From NCBI GenBank assembly GCA_013359255.1, contig JABWCF010000018.1:1-54972 (forward strand): a stretch of DNA of 54,972 bases, written 5' to 3'. The position numbers and the translations under genes are program-made. The stretch comes from Flavobacteriales bacterium (GTDB lineage: Bacteria; Bacteroidota; Bacteroidia; Flavobacteriales_E; Vicingaceae). Below, one piece after another: positions 26,830 to 35,715 of this stretch. Position 1 is the stretch's first letter; every line of letters starts with the position of its first letter. Under the pieces are notes generated by a model. That model did no database searches. It had not been told where the DNA came from and worked only from the letters and a program-made list of their open reading frames with translations.

Positions 26830-27972
26830 ATGCCCCGTAAATTTAATAAACCTTTTACCAAAAGAAATTCCGATTCTAAAGAAAATAGAAAACCTTTTGG
26901 CGACAAACCTAAAAAATTCAACAAATCTGACAATAGCTCTTTCGGTAATAAAAAACGCTTCTTTAAAAATGATGACGGAAGTGGAATAGAAAAAAAATCG
27001 TTTGGTAACAAACCAAGCCGATTCAAAAAATCCGACCAACCTATCTTTGATCCAAAGAAAGGAGAAGATGGCAATACCGAAAGAAAGCCTTTCAAGAAAA
27101 AATATTTTAACGATAAAACCGATCGATTTAGTAAATCGGACAACAAAAACGATGATACACGAAAAAGAGGGTTTGGAGAAAAAAAAGAATTCTCCGGAAA
27201 AAAATTTAGCGACTTTACCAAAAAGAAAACATCGTTTTCTGCCAAGAAAAAAAATGATGATGGCACCATTCGGCTAAACAAATACATTGCCAATGCAGGA
27301 GTTTGCTCCAGAAGAGAAGCTGATGAGCTTATAAAAGCAGGCGTAGTTAAAGTAAACGGCAAAATTGTTACAGAACTTGGCACCAAAATAATGCCGGGAG
27401 ACGATGTAAACTACGGTGGACAAAAATTAAGCAACGAAAAACCGGTATATATTCTCTTAAACAAACCCAAAGATTATTTGTGTACAGCCGATGACCCATT
27501 TAGTCGCAAAACCGTTTTACAACTTATTCAAGGAGCTTGCAAAGAAAGAGTTTATCCCGTTGGCCGCTTAGATAGAAACACCACCGGTCTACTATTGCTA
27601 ACCAACGATGGCGATTTAACAAAGCGACTTACCCACCCCAAACATGGTGCAAAAAAAATATATCAAGTTACAACCGATAAAAATGTAAAACCGGGCGATT
27701 TAGAGAAGTTGCTCAATGGAATTGAATTAGAAGACGGGCCGGCCAAAGCAGATAACGTAAGCTACGTAAAAGATAGTAAAAACGAGGTGGGGATAGAAAT
27801 ACACATGGGAAGAAACCGCGTTATTCGTAGAATGTTTGAAGCACTTAATTACAAAGTAATAAAATTAGACCGTGTATACTTTGCCGGATTAACCAAAAAA
27901 GATTTACAACGAGGCAAATGGAGGTTTTTAACCAGTGAAGAATTAAACTACCTTAAAATGTCGGTAAAATAA
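26830..27972 (+). CDS. rluB: RluB/RsuA-family 23S rRNA pseudouridine synthase with charged N-terminal extension
   Basis: A 380-residue protein. Residues about 1-145 are a low-complexity, strongly basic extension with repeats of KPFG/KKSFG/RKPF type, probably disordered RNA-binding sequence common in Bacteroidota members. The S4 domain follows (IRLNKYIANAGVCSRREADELI, about 150-195), then the catalytic domain with the invariant aspartate in PVGRLDRNTTGLLLLTNDG and the RsuA/RluB-type MGRNRVIRRMFEAL. It isomerises a uridine in the large-subunit rRNA; RluB (position 2605 in E. coli numbering) is the likely group, but RluE/F-like activity cannot be excluded. Confidence 0.88.
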   Translation: MPRKFNKPFTKRNSDSKENRKPFGDKPKKFNKSDNSSFGNKKRFFKNDDGSGIEKKSFGNKPSRFKKSDQPIFDPKKGEDGNTERKPFKKKYFNDKTDRFSKSDNKNDDTRKRGFGEKKEFSGKKFSDFTKKKTSFSAKKKNDDGTIRLNKYIANAGVCSRREADELIKAGVVKVNGKIVTELGTKIMPGDDVNYGGQKLSNEKPVYILLNKPKDYLCTADDPFSRKTVLQLIQGACKERVYPVGRLDRNTTGLLLLTNDGDLTKRLTHPKHGAKKIYQVTTDKNVKPGDLEKLLNGIELEDGPAKADNVSYVKDSKNEVGIEIHMGRNRVIRRMFEALNYKVIKLDRVYFAGLTKKDLQRGKWRFLTSEELNYLKMSVK

Positions 27973-28005
27973 TACCATTTTTAACTTATCTTCGTTTATC
28001 TGTTA

Positions 28006-30654
28006 ATGGTAAGATTAAAAAAAATAACTCTCATTGTTGGCATTATCCTTACCCTGTTATTAAGCACAGGTATTACACTTGCTTATCTATACGAAGAAGA
28101 TGTAAAAGCCTATGTTATTTCCGAATTAAACAAACAGTTAGCGAGTGAAATAAAAATTAAAAACTACAATCTTTCCTTTATCAGAAAATTTCCCTATGCC
28201 TCGTTTGAATTTTCTGAAGTAAAAGCCAACGATGCTCCACCGTTTGCCCATAAAGAAACTCTTTTCGAAGTGCAATCTATCTATCTTCGATTTAATATTT
28301 TCGACTTACTACAAAAAAAATACATTATAAAAAAAATAGAAATCGAAAACGGAAAAATTCATCTTAAAATAGATGAAAAAGGCAACGATAACTGGCATTT
28401 TTGGAAAGAAAATTCCGATACTTCATCTAGCAATTTTCAATTACACCTCGATGATATATCCCTTTCAAATGTTTCGCTTACTGTTAGCAACGAAATAAAA
28501 AAACAATCTATTGCAATGCAAGTAAACCATGCAAAAATTACAGGAGATTTTTCCGAAAAACTTTTCGACATGCACACCCAATCCTCTATATTTTTAACCG
28601 AATGGAAAGAAAAAGACCTCATTGTAGCCGAAAACAGAAACCTTCAACTAAATGCCGTTACAAAAATAAACTTAGAAACCAACGAATACACTTTTCAAAA
28701 AGGAACTATTGAAGTTGAGAAATTAGCATTTTCTTTTTCCGGAAAAATTCGCCATGAAAACGAAAATGTAAAACTCGATATTTCTCTATCTGGCAACAAT
28801 CACAATATCTCTGATTTAGTTTCACTTCTCCCAAAAGAAGAAGAACAAAAAATAGTTGAATATAAATTTTCCGGAAGTATAAATTTTACAGGAAGCATAA
28901 AAGGAATAGCAAGCAAAAATGAAAATCCGGCATTTCGGTTTACCTATAATATTAGTCATGCAAAAATTACCGAACCTTCTTCATCTATATCTGTAGAAGA
29001 TATTAATATGCAGGGGATTTTTAATTACACCTACGAAAAAGGCACTCGATTCAGCTCAATAACCGTATCTGAATTAACCGCAGTATTTGCAGGAAACAGC
29101 ATAAAAGCGAGTTTTGAACTGAGAGATTTATGGAACCCATTTTTAGACATAGAATTTCATGGAAAAATCCCACTGAGCGAACTGACAAGTTTGCTAAAAC
29201 TAGATACTCTGCAAAATCCGGCAGGAAACATAGAGTTAAATATTCAATTGAGCGGTTTAACTCAAAGCATTGCAAACATCAGTGCCGAAGAATATAAAAA
29301 AATGAAAACAGGAGGAAACATTACCATTTCCGATATGGCCTTTGAAATAGAAAATAATCCCCGAAAATTTTCTGCTATAAATGGCAAATTAGTATTCAAT
29401 AACAACGATGTAAAAGTAAACGAACTTTCGGGTAATATCTCAGGAAGCGACTTTCTTGTGAGCGGATATTTCCGCAACTTACTCGGATTTATTTTTACCA
29501 AAAACGAAGTGTTGGAACTTTCTGCTACTCTTTATTCCGAAAATATTTTGTTAGATGAACTCTTACAATCTAATGAAAACCAAAGCGAGCCCTATCATGT
29601 AGAAATAAGCGAAAGAATAAAAGCAAGACTAAACACGGCCGTAAAAAATATTAGTTTTCGAAAATTCAAAGCAAGTAATTTTACCTCACAGGTCGTGTTG
29701 CAGAAAAAAATATTACAAATAAACAGCATTACCGCCAACACCATGCAAGGTATTATAAATGGCGATATTGAAGTAGATGCTACCCTCCCCGACACCATAC
29801 TGATAAGCAGTGAAGCAACACTACACGAAATAAACTTACGCGATATGTTTTTTCAGTTCGAAAATTTTACACAAAACTCTCTTCGCTCCGAACACATTAA
29901 CGGAGCTCTAAATGCCGATGTTCGGTTTGCTTCTGTTTTTAACGCTGCTCTAGAAATAGATGCTGCAAAAACCTACGCCTTTTCCAATATTCAAATTACA
30001 AACGGGGTGTTAAGCAACTATGAACCCATTATGGCTCTTTCCCGATTTATTTCGGTTGAAGAATTAAAAAACATCCATTTTTCTACTCTTAAAACAAGTG
30101 CAGAAATTAAAGACAAAAAAATATGGCTTCCTCTTACCGAAATCTCTTCTTCAGCTCTAAACCTTAGTGTTAGCGGAAGTCATAGCTTCGACAACCAAAT
30201 TGATTATCGCTTTCGTATTTTGTTTAGCGATTTACTTTGGAAAAAAGCTAAAAATGCAAAAAAAGAGAATTCCGAATTTGGCTACGAAGAAGATGATGGT
30301 ACCGGAAAAAGCATATTATTTCTTAAAATGACCGGCACGCCAGAAAAACCCGTTATTACATATGACACTCAGGGATTAAAACAAAAATGGAAAGAAGATG
30401 CAAAAACCGAAAAACAAACCTTAAAACAAATTTTAAATAAAGAGTTCGGATGGTTTAAAAAAGATACAACCCTTATAGAAACTCCTGCTACACAAAAAAA
30501 GCCTTTTGTTATAGAATGGGAAAACGAAGAACCAAAAGATAAAACAAATAGTAAAACCCCCGAAAACTCCTCACAACAACCAAAAGAAAAAAAAGGGGTT
30601 TTTAATAAATTAACACAACCCAACAAAGAAGAGTACGAAAAGTTTGAAGAGTAA
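28006..30654 (+). CDS. AsmA-like family membrane-anchored protein
   Basis: An 882-residue protein with one N-terminal transmembrane helix (about residues 7-30, ITLIVGIILTLLLSTGITLAYLY) and a long beta-rich periplasmic body of the AsmA/TamB-like type. The opening after the helix (VISELNKQLASEIKIKNYNLSFIRKFPYASFEFSEV) is typical of Bacteroidota AsmA-like proteins, and the C-terminal AsmA region is around 620-790. A lysine/proline-rich tail of about 80 residues ends it. Members are thought to bridge inner and outer membranes for phospholipid transport; this is family knowledge. It starts 33 bases after the pseudouridine synthase. Confidence 0.83.
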   Translation: MVRLKKITLIVGIILTLLLSTGITLAYLYEEDVKAYVISELNKQLASEIKIKNYNLSFIRKFPYASFEFSEVKANDAPPFAHKETLFEVQSIYLRFNIFDLLQKKYIIKKIEIENGKIHLKIDEKGNDNWHFWKENSDTSSSNFQLHLDDISLSNVSLTVSNEIKKQSIAMQVNHAKITGDFSEKLFDMHTQSSIFLTEWKEKDLIVAENRNLQLNAVTKINLETNEYTFQKGTIEVEKLAFSFSGKIRHENENVKLDISLSGNNHNISDLVSLLPKEEEQKIVEYKFSGSINFTGSIKGIASKNENPAFRFTYNISHAKITEPSSSISVEDINMQGIFNYTYEKGTRFSSITVSELTAVFAGNSIKASFELRDLWNPFLDIEFHGKIPLSELTSLLKLDTLQNPAGNIELNIQLSGLTQSIANISAEEYKKMKTGGNITISDMAFEIENNPRKFSAINGKLVFNNNDVKVNELSGNISGSDFLVSGYFRNLLGFIFTKNEVLELSATLYSENILLDELLQSNENQSEPYHVEISERIKARLNTAVKNISFRKFKASNFTSQVVLQKKILQINSITANTMQGIINGDIEVDATLPDTILISSEATLHEINLRDMFFQFENFTQNSLRSEHINGALNADVRFASVFNAALEIDAAKTYAFSNIQITNGVLSNYEPIMALSRFISVEELKNIHFSTLKTSAEIKDKKIWLPLTEISSSALNLSVSGSHSFDNQIDYRFRILFSDLLWKKAKNAKKENSEFGYEEDDGTGKSILFLKMTGTPEKPVITYDTQGLKQKWKEDAKTEKQTLKQILNKEFGWFKKDTTLIETPATQKKPFVIEWENEEPKDKTNSKTPENSSQQPKEKKGVFNKLTQPNKEEYEKFEE

Positions 30655-30675
30655 TTCCTTTCTTGAGTATGTTTG
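30643..30675 (+). promoter_or_regulatory. Promoter candidate for the sensor kinase, inside the AsmA gene end
   Basis: TTTG (30643-30646), 21 bases, then TATGTTTG (30668-30675), a perfect TAnnTTTG. A transcript from here would begin near 30682 and could only be translated from the TTG at 30695, not from the TTG at 30644. Confidence 0.5.
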
Positions 30676-30694
30676 TACATATAAATATCTATCA

Positions 30695-32194
30695 TTGAAT
30701 ATTTACTCTAAAAAACAACGCTGGAAACTTTTTTTGGCTATTGCAGCCATGTTTATTGTAATAGCCTCATTATGGTACACCAATAAACTGGCTCAAAATA
30801 TTGCTAACGAAGAAAAACAACAAGTAAAAATTTGGGCAGAAGCCATACAACGAAGAGTGCAAATAGTAAATTTTACAAACGATCTTTTTAAAAAAATTGC
30901 CGATGAAGAACGTAAAAAAATTGAAATATGGGCCGAAGCAAATAAACGAATTGCCACAGCCGAACTCGAAAGCGAATTAAATTTCTATTTGAATATTCTA
31001 TCTAGCAATACCACCATTCCGGTTATTGCCATTAACGATAAAAACCAAATTATCGCTTATAGAAACATAGAGGCAGAAAAAGATACTACCTCTATTAGAC
31101 AACGTCTTGAAGAAATGAAAAAAAAATACGCTCCCATAGAAATTGTAATTTGGGGAAGCAAAAAACAATATTTGTACTATGACGACTCTCAAATCTTTAC
31201 CTCATTAAAAGACGTACTAGATAAACAAGTAAAAAACTTTATTTCCGAACTGGTACTAAACTCTTCATCAGTTCCTGTTATTTTTACAGACAGCTTAAAA
31301 CAACAGGTATTAGCCTTCGGAAATGTAGACAGTACCCTCATAACAGATAAAAACTATCTAAAAAGAACATTAGATGAAATGAATGCTCAACACCCACCTA
31401 TAATAATAAAACTAGGTGAAAACGAAAGGCACTACATCTTTTATAAAGACTCCCAACTACTCACTCGCTTGCGTTATTACCCCTATCTACTGCTGGGAAT
31501 AATTACACTCTTTCTTTTCATCAGTTATTCGCTCTTTAGTACCGCACGAAAATCAGAACAAAATCAGGTATGGGTTGGCATGAGCAAAGAAACCGCACAC
31601 CAGTTAGGCACTCCACTTTCTTCGCTAATGGCGTGGATAGAAATACTCTCTGAAAAAGGAGTAGACGAAAAAACGCTTTCCGAAATGCAAAAAGACTTGC
31701 AAAGACTAGAAACCATTACCGACCGATTTTCTAAAATTGGAGCAGCTCCCAAACTCAACAAAGAAAATATTACCGAAATTATAGAGAATGGAATAGCCTA
31801 TTTACGCCCCAGAATTTCCAATAAAGTGTCTGTAGAAATACATTCAAATGATAAAGAAATAAAGGCACAAGTAAATGCCTCGTTATTTAACTGGGTTATG
31901 GAAAACTTAATTAAAAACGCGGTAGATGCCATGGAAGGCAAAGGTTTTATATCCATTTCCGTTACCGACCAAATGCAGTTTATTTACATTGATGTAAGCG
32001 ATACAGGAAAAGGCATTCCTCGCAATAAACAAAAAACTATTTTCGAACCCGGATACACTACCAAACAAAGAGGGTGGGGATTAGGCCTTTCGCTTACAAA
32101 ACGCATTATAGAAAATTACCACAAGGGCAAAATTTTTGTAAAACAATCTGCTCCCGATTCGGGAACTACTTTTCGAATTGTTTTAAATAAATAA
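30695..32194 (+). CDS. Sensor histidine kinase with duplicated extracytoplasmic domain
   Basis: A 499-residue kinase from the TTG at 30695 (MNIYSKKQRW); an alternative TTG at 30644 would add 17 residues and overlap the AsmA gene. One transmembrane helix is near residues 12-30 and another about 266-288 (LLGIITLFLFISYSLF). Between them lie two similar modules, each containing a (S/T)xPVI strand and a Y(D/K)DSQ(I/L)xTxL motif (first about 85-178, second about 182-265). The H-box ETAHQLGTPLSSL has the phosphorylated histidine at about 302, and the ATPase domain has NLIKNAVDAMEG, DTGKGIP and GWGLGLSL. No response regulator is adjacent, so its partner is elsewhere. The signal sensed is unknown. Confidence 0.86.
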   Translation: MNIYSKKQRWKLFLAIAAMFIVIASLWYTNKLAQNIANEEKQQVKIWAEAIQRRVQIVNFTNDLFKKIADEERKKIEIWAEANKRIATAELESELNFYLNILSSNTTIPVIAINDKNQIIAYRNIEAEKDTTSIRQRLEEMKKKYAPIEIVIWGSKKQYLYYDDSQIFTSLKDVLDKQVKNFISELVLNSSSVPVIFTDSLKQQVLAFGNVDSTLITDKNYLKRTLDEMNAQHPPIIIKLGENERHYIFYKDSQLLTRLRYYPYLLLGIITLFLFISYSLFSTARKSEQNQVWVGMSKETAHQLGTPLSSLMAWIEILSEKGVDEKTLSEMQKDLQRLETITDRFSKIGAAPKLNKENITEIIENGIAYLRPRISNKVSVEIHSNDKEIKAQVNASLFNWVMENLIKNAVDAMEGKGFISISVTDQMQFIYIDVSDTGKGIPRNKQKTIFEPGYTTKQRGWGLGLSLTKRIIENYHKGKIFVKQSAPDSGTTFRIVLNK

Positions 32195-32207
32195 ATAAAT
32201 ACACATT

Positions 32208-33332
32208 TTGCCAGGCATTTATATTCATATTCCTTTTTGCAAAAAAGCCTGTTATTACTGCGATTTTCACTTTTCTACTTCGCAAAAAAACAAACAAGAA
32301 ATGGTAGATGCCCTCATAAAAGAAATTCAACAGAGAAAGGATTATTTACCCGATAAAAAAATTCAAAGTATTTATTTCGGTGGCGGTACCCCCTCTTTAC
32401 TTTCTGCTACTCAAATACATTCTGTTTTAAACGAAATTCAAAAACACTTTATCCTTTCTGAAAATTGCGAAATAACCCTAGAGGCAAATCCAGATGATCT
32501 TTCAATTTCTAAATTAAAAGAATTAAAAAACTGCGGCATAAACAGGTTAAGCATAGGTGTTCAGTCATTTTTCGATGAAGATTTGAAATACTTAAATCGT
32601 TCTCATTCTGCTAAAAATGCTCTTGAATCCATTCAAATAGCACAACAAGAAGGTTTTGAAAATATTACAATTGATTTTATATACGGATTTCCACTTCTTA
32701 GCACAAAAAAATGGAAGCAGAATATTCAAAAGGCTCTTGAATTAAAAATACCCCACATTTCAGCCTATTCGCTTACCACAGAGAAAGGAACCGCCCTGCA
32801 TCACTTTATAAGTAAAGGAAAATACGCGGCTCTGAACGAAGAAACAGCAGTGAAACATTTTCGAATACTTTGCAAAATGTTGAAAACAGAAAGTTTTGAG
32901 CATTATGAAATTTCTAACTTCGCATTACCTGGTTTTTATTCTGCACACAATACCTCCTATTGGCAACAAAAAAATTATTTAGGGGTTGGTCCATCGGCAC
33001 ATTCGTTTAACGGAACCAGTCGTCAATGGAATGTAGCAAACAATATTCAATACATAAAAAAAATAAATACCCATCAGCCTTTTTTTGAAAAAGAACAACT
33101 TTCGGAAGCCACACATTACAATGAGTATATATTAACTTCTTTTCGTACCATGTGGGGAGTAGAAAAAAAATATCTGCAAAAAAAATTTGCTAACTTTCTG
33201 CCCTTATTTACCAAGCAAAAAGAAAAATATTTAACCGAAAAATATTTAACCGAAAACCAAACACGAATTGTTTTAACTGAAAAAGGAAAACTTTTTGCCG
33301 ACCAAATTGCGTCCGATTTTTTTATTGTATAA
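32208..33332 (+). CDS. hemW: HemW-type radical SAM heme chaperone
   Basis: A 374-residue radical SAM protein starting with TTG at 32208 (MPGIYIHIPFC). The iron-sulfur cysteines are C11, C15 and C18 in CKKACYYC, with the SAM glycine-rich motif in YFGGGTPSLL and the HemW block INRLSIGVQSFFDEDLKYLNRSH. The extra cysteine in CYYCDFHF, absent in true coproporphyrinogen dehydrogenase HemN, supports the heme-chaperone HemW call. It inserts heme into respiratory proteins. It follows the kinase gene by 13 bases. Near the C-terminus a 15-bp segment is perfectly duplicated in frame (33222-33251), giving EKYLT twice. Confidence 0.93.
   Translation: MPGIYIHIPFCKKACYYCDFHFSTSQKNKQEMVDALIKEIQQRKDYLPDKKIQSIYFGGGTPSLLSATQIHSVLNEIQKHFILSENCEITLEANPDDLSISKLKELKNCGINRLSIGVQSFFDEDLKYLNRSHSAKNALESIQIAQQEGFENITIDFIYGFPLLSTKKWKQNIQKALELKIPHISAYSLTTEKGTALHHFISKGKYAALNEETAVKHFRILCKMLKTESFEHYEISNFALPGFYSAHNTSYWQQKNYLGVGPSAHSFNGTSRQWNVANNIQYIKKINTHQPFFEKEQLSEATHYNEYILTSFRTMWGVEKKYLQKKFANFLPLFTKQKEKYLTEKYLTENQTRIVLTEKGKLFADQIASDFFIV
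33222..33251 (+). repeat. Perfect 15-bp tandem duplication inside hemW
   Basis: GAAAAATATTTAACC occurs twice back to back (33222-33236 and 33237-33251), in frame, adding five residues (EKYLT) in a non-catalytic C-terminal helix. Confidence 0.9.
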
Positions 33333-33344
33333 ATAACAGATACT

Positions 33345-34094
33345 ATGCATTGCGAAATAAACATAAACCATACTATTTATAAAACCGATTTATCTAAGCC
33401 TATAGATATTTCCATTCCCTTATCGGCTTCGGTTAATAATATTAGTGCTTGGTATGTGCCCCCCCCGCGTTTTGAGCCTGTAAAAACCAATGATTTTATA
33501 GGAAATGTCAACGAAGGAGGTTCTGTAAATTTTCGCAATATTTTTTTTAACCCACACGGACATGGCACCCACACCGAATGCGTAGGACATATTAGTAAAG
33601 AAAATTTTACCATAAACCAATGTTTGAAAAACTTTTTTGCTTTGGCCGAAGTAGTAAGCATAGAACCCGAAATCATTGCAAATGGCGACAAGGTAATTAC
33701 CGCCCAACAAATCGTGAATCTTTGTCAATTTCAAACTCAGGCACTAATTGTAAGAACTCTGCCAAATGCTACCAATAAGTTGAACCGACAGTATTCCAAC
33801 ACAAACCCTCCCTATTTTTTAAAAGAAGCCATCGAAGTACTTTTGCAAAAAAACATTATTCATTTACTTACCGACCTGCCATCGGTAGATAAAGAAAAAG
33901 ACGAAGGAAAACTTTTGGCTCACCATACTTTTTGGAATTACCCAACCAATGCACAAACTCATAAAACTATTACCGAAATGGTTTTTGTACCCGATGCTGT
34001 TTTAGACGGGTTGTATCTACTTAATTTAATGATAGCCCCTTTTGAAAACGATGCCAGCCCTTCCAAACCCGTTTTGTATAAAATAATATTTTGA
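33345..34094 (+). CDS. Cyclase-family (kynurenine-formamidase-like) hydrolase
   Basis: A 249-residue protein of the cyclase family (KynB-like). The metal motif is HGHGTHTECVGHI at about residues 69-81, against the usual HxGTHxDxPxH: the histidines are kept, but D is E and P is G. IDISIPLS near the N-terminus is typical. The family includes arylformamidases in tryptophan degradation and other amide or lactone hydrolases; with the altered motif I do not assign a substrate. It starts 12 bases after hemW and is likely co-transcribed. The gap that follows (34095-34271) holds only a promoter. Confidence 0.8.
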   Translation: MHCEININHTIYKTDLSKPIDISIPLSASVNNISAWYVPPPRFEPVKTNDFIGNVNEGGSVNFRNIFFNPHGHGTHTECVGHISKENFTINQCLKNFFALAEVVSIEPEIIANGDKVITAQQIVNLCQFQTQALIVRTLPNATNKLNRQYSNTNPPYFLKEAIEVLLQKNIIHLLTDLPSVDKEKDEGKLLAHHTFWNYPTNAQTHKTITEMVFVPDAVLDGLYLLNLMIAPFENDASPSKPVLYKIIF

Positions 34095-34124
34095 GTCTCT
34101 AAATTTATTTGTTCGATAAACTAG

Positions 34125-34132
34125 TATATTTG
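34125..34132 (+). promoter_or_regulatory. -7 box for the Lrp/AsnC gene
   Basis: TATATTTG, a perfect TAnnTTTG, lies 139 bases before the ATG at 34272. The -33 region is not clear. A transcript from here would have a 5' leader of about 130 bases, AT-rich, with no riboswitch structure that I recognise. Confidence 0.45.
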
Positions 34133-34271
34133 CACGATTAATATGCATCATTTTATGACGAAAAATTAATTAAAATGATTTAGAAGTCCTATATTACTAC
34201 GTTTTTGATATAAAAAAGATTATTAATAGAATTAACTTCGGCTGTTAGCTTACTTTATAAAATTATGTTTT

Positions 34272-34763
34272 ATGGCAAATAAAAATCCCATTGAAAAATT
34301 AGACAGTATTGATTTAAAAATTTTGAAAATACTGCAAGAAGACGGAAAAATCACAAATCTTCAACTATCAAAAGACATCGGGCTTTCTCCTGCTCCCACT
34401 TTAGAACGTGTTAAAAAATTAGAAAGCAGTGGTTTTGTAAAAAGCTATCATGCATTAGTTGATGAAAAGATGCTAAATATTGGTATTACAGCCTTTATGC
34501 AAATCCATGTTAATGCACAAAGCGGCTTAAACGATAAAAATTTTTCGAAAGAAATTGAAAAAATACCCGAAATAGTAGAATGTTATCAGGTAACCGGAAA
34601 TGCCGATTATTTATTAAAAATTATGGTGTGCGATATGTCAGCTTTCGACTTACTGGTTAGAGAACGCCTAAGCCGAATACAAAGTATAAGACAAATGCAA
34701 ACCATGGTAGTGATTAGTACTGAAAAAAATAAAAAAGTGCTCCCCTATCATTACGGCAAATAA
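34272..34763 (+). CDS. Lrp/AsnC-family transcriptional regulator
   Basis: A 163-residue protein. The N-terminal helix-turn-helix (IDLKILKILQEDGKI, SKDIGLSPAPTLERVKKLE, residues about 12-55) and the C-terminal RAM ligand-binding domain (VTGNADYLLKIMV, ERLSRIQSIRQMQTMVV, about 75-155) are complete. Such proteins form octamers and respond to amino acids. The start ATG at 34272 is preceded in frame by no better start. The stop overlaps the start of the next gene by one base (TAATG), so the two form an operon. Confidence 0.93.
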   Translation: MANKNPIEKLDSIDLKILKILQEDGKITNLQLSKDIGLSPAPTLERVKKLESSGFVKSYHALVDEKMLNIGITAFMQIHVNAQSGLNDKNFSKEIEKIPEIVECYQVTGNADYLLKIMVCDMSAFDLLVRERLSRIQSIRQMQTMVVISTEKNKKVLPYHYGK

Positions 34764-35107
34764 TGAATATTGAAGAGTTTCGCAATTATTGCATTAGCAA
34801 AAAAAATGTAAGCGAAGATTTCCCTTTTGATAAACAAACATTGGTTTTTAAAGTAATGGGCAAAATGTTTGCTCTTTGCGATATTCATTTTTTTATACGT
34901 ATTAATCTAAAATGCGAACCTACGTTTTCCGATGAATTGAGAGAGCAATATAAGGGCATTACGCCCGGTTACCACATGAATAAAAAACACTGGAATACGG
35001 TTTCTGTATGTAGCGATGTGCCCGACTCTTTAATTTATAAATTAATAGACCATTCATACCATTTAGTAATAAAATCGCTTCCGCAGAAAATACAGAAAAC
35101 ACTGTAA
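34763..35107 (+). CDS. MmcQ/YjbR-family DNA-binding-like protein
   Basis: A 114-residue protein of the MmcQ/YjbR fold (CyaY-like, double wing). Diagnostic pieces are FRNYCISKKNVSEDFPFD near the start, the central KVMGKMFALCD, and TPGYHMNKKHWNTV with the conserved HxNKxHW, followed by LIDHSYHLVIKSL. Full length for the family. Its biochemical role is not established. It is coupled to the Lrp/AsnC gene by the TAATG overlap. Confidence 0.9.
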   Translation: MNIEEFRNYCISKKNVSEDFPFDKQTLVFKVMGKMFALCDIHFFIRINLKCEPTFSDELREQYKGITPGYHMNKKHWNTVSVCSDVPDSLIYKLIDHSYHLVIKSLPQKIQKTL

Positions 35108-35131
35108 AACCGTTTTCAAATTCTAATTGCA

Positions 35132-35139
35132 TATTTTTG
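35132..35139 (+). promoter_or_regulatory. -7 box before the DUF502 gene; decides its start
   Basis: TATTTTTG is a perfect TAnnTTTG. It overlaps the in-frame TTG at 35137, so that TTG cannot be the start if the box is used; the ATG at 35155 is then first. Confidence 0.45.
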
Positions 35140-35154
35140 ACTTTAATTTTTTTT

Positions 35155-35712
35155 ATGCGAAATCTATTAAAATACTTTTTACAGGGTTTGTTCTTGTTGG
35201 CTCCGGTTGTTATTACCCTTTATATTTTGTATCGCTCCCTGCTATTTGTTGAAAATATTATTCCAACAAAAATACCTGGACTTGGCATTCTAATTCTTAT
35301 TTCCGTTTTAACTCTTACAGGATATTTAGGCTCTACCATTCTTTCTCAGCTCTTTAAATATTTTGGAGAAATAATGGAAAAAATTCCTTTTGTAAAACTC
35401 ATATACTCATCATTGAAAGATATTTTTGAAGCCTTTGTTGGACAGAAAAAAAAGTTTGATAAGCCCGTGCTGGTAAAAATGAGCCGAACACAAGAAATAG
35501 AACGCATTGGTTTTATTACCCAAAAAAACCTTTCTCAAATAGGCATTGAGGGCAATAAAGTAGCCGTTTATTTTCCTTTTTCTTACGCCATTACAGGAGA
35601 ATTACTTATTGTTCCTGCTGAAAATGTTTCTATTATCAATGCATCGTCAACAGAAGTAATGCGATTTATTGTTTCGGGTGGAGTAACACAATTAGAAGAC
35701 GACAAACCATAA
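35155..35712 (+). CDS. DUF502-family membrane protein
   Basis: A 185-residue protein from the ATG at 35155 (MRNLLKYFLQG), the usual DUF502 N-terminus; an in-frame TTG at 35137 would add six residues but lies in a promoter box. Two transmembrane helices (about 9-28 and 45-70) flank a short loop with NIIPTKIPGLG, then IPFVKLIYSSLKDIFEAFVG and a soluble beta domain (VAVYFPFSYAITGELLIVP). Function of the family is not known; plant homologues (COV) affect vascular patterning. It is followed three bases later by an EamA transporter. Confidence 0.88.
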   Translation: MRNLLKYFLQGLFLLAPVVITLYILYRSLLFVENIIPTKIPGLGILILISVLTLTGYLGSTILSQLFKYFGEIMEKIPFVKLIYSSLKDIFEAFVGQKKKFDKPVLVKMSRTQEIERIGFITQKNLSQIGIEGNKVAVYFPFSYAITGELLIVPAENVSIINASSTEVMRFIVSGGVTQLEDDKP

Positions 35713-35715
35713 AGC

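Noticed and set aside
26754-27386. A 210-codon open frame on the minus strand opposite the pseudouridine synthase N-terminus
   Set aside because: It is a mirror of the lysine/asparagine-rich low-complexity sequence, giving Phe/Leu/Ser runs; no start context or homology is recognisable.
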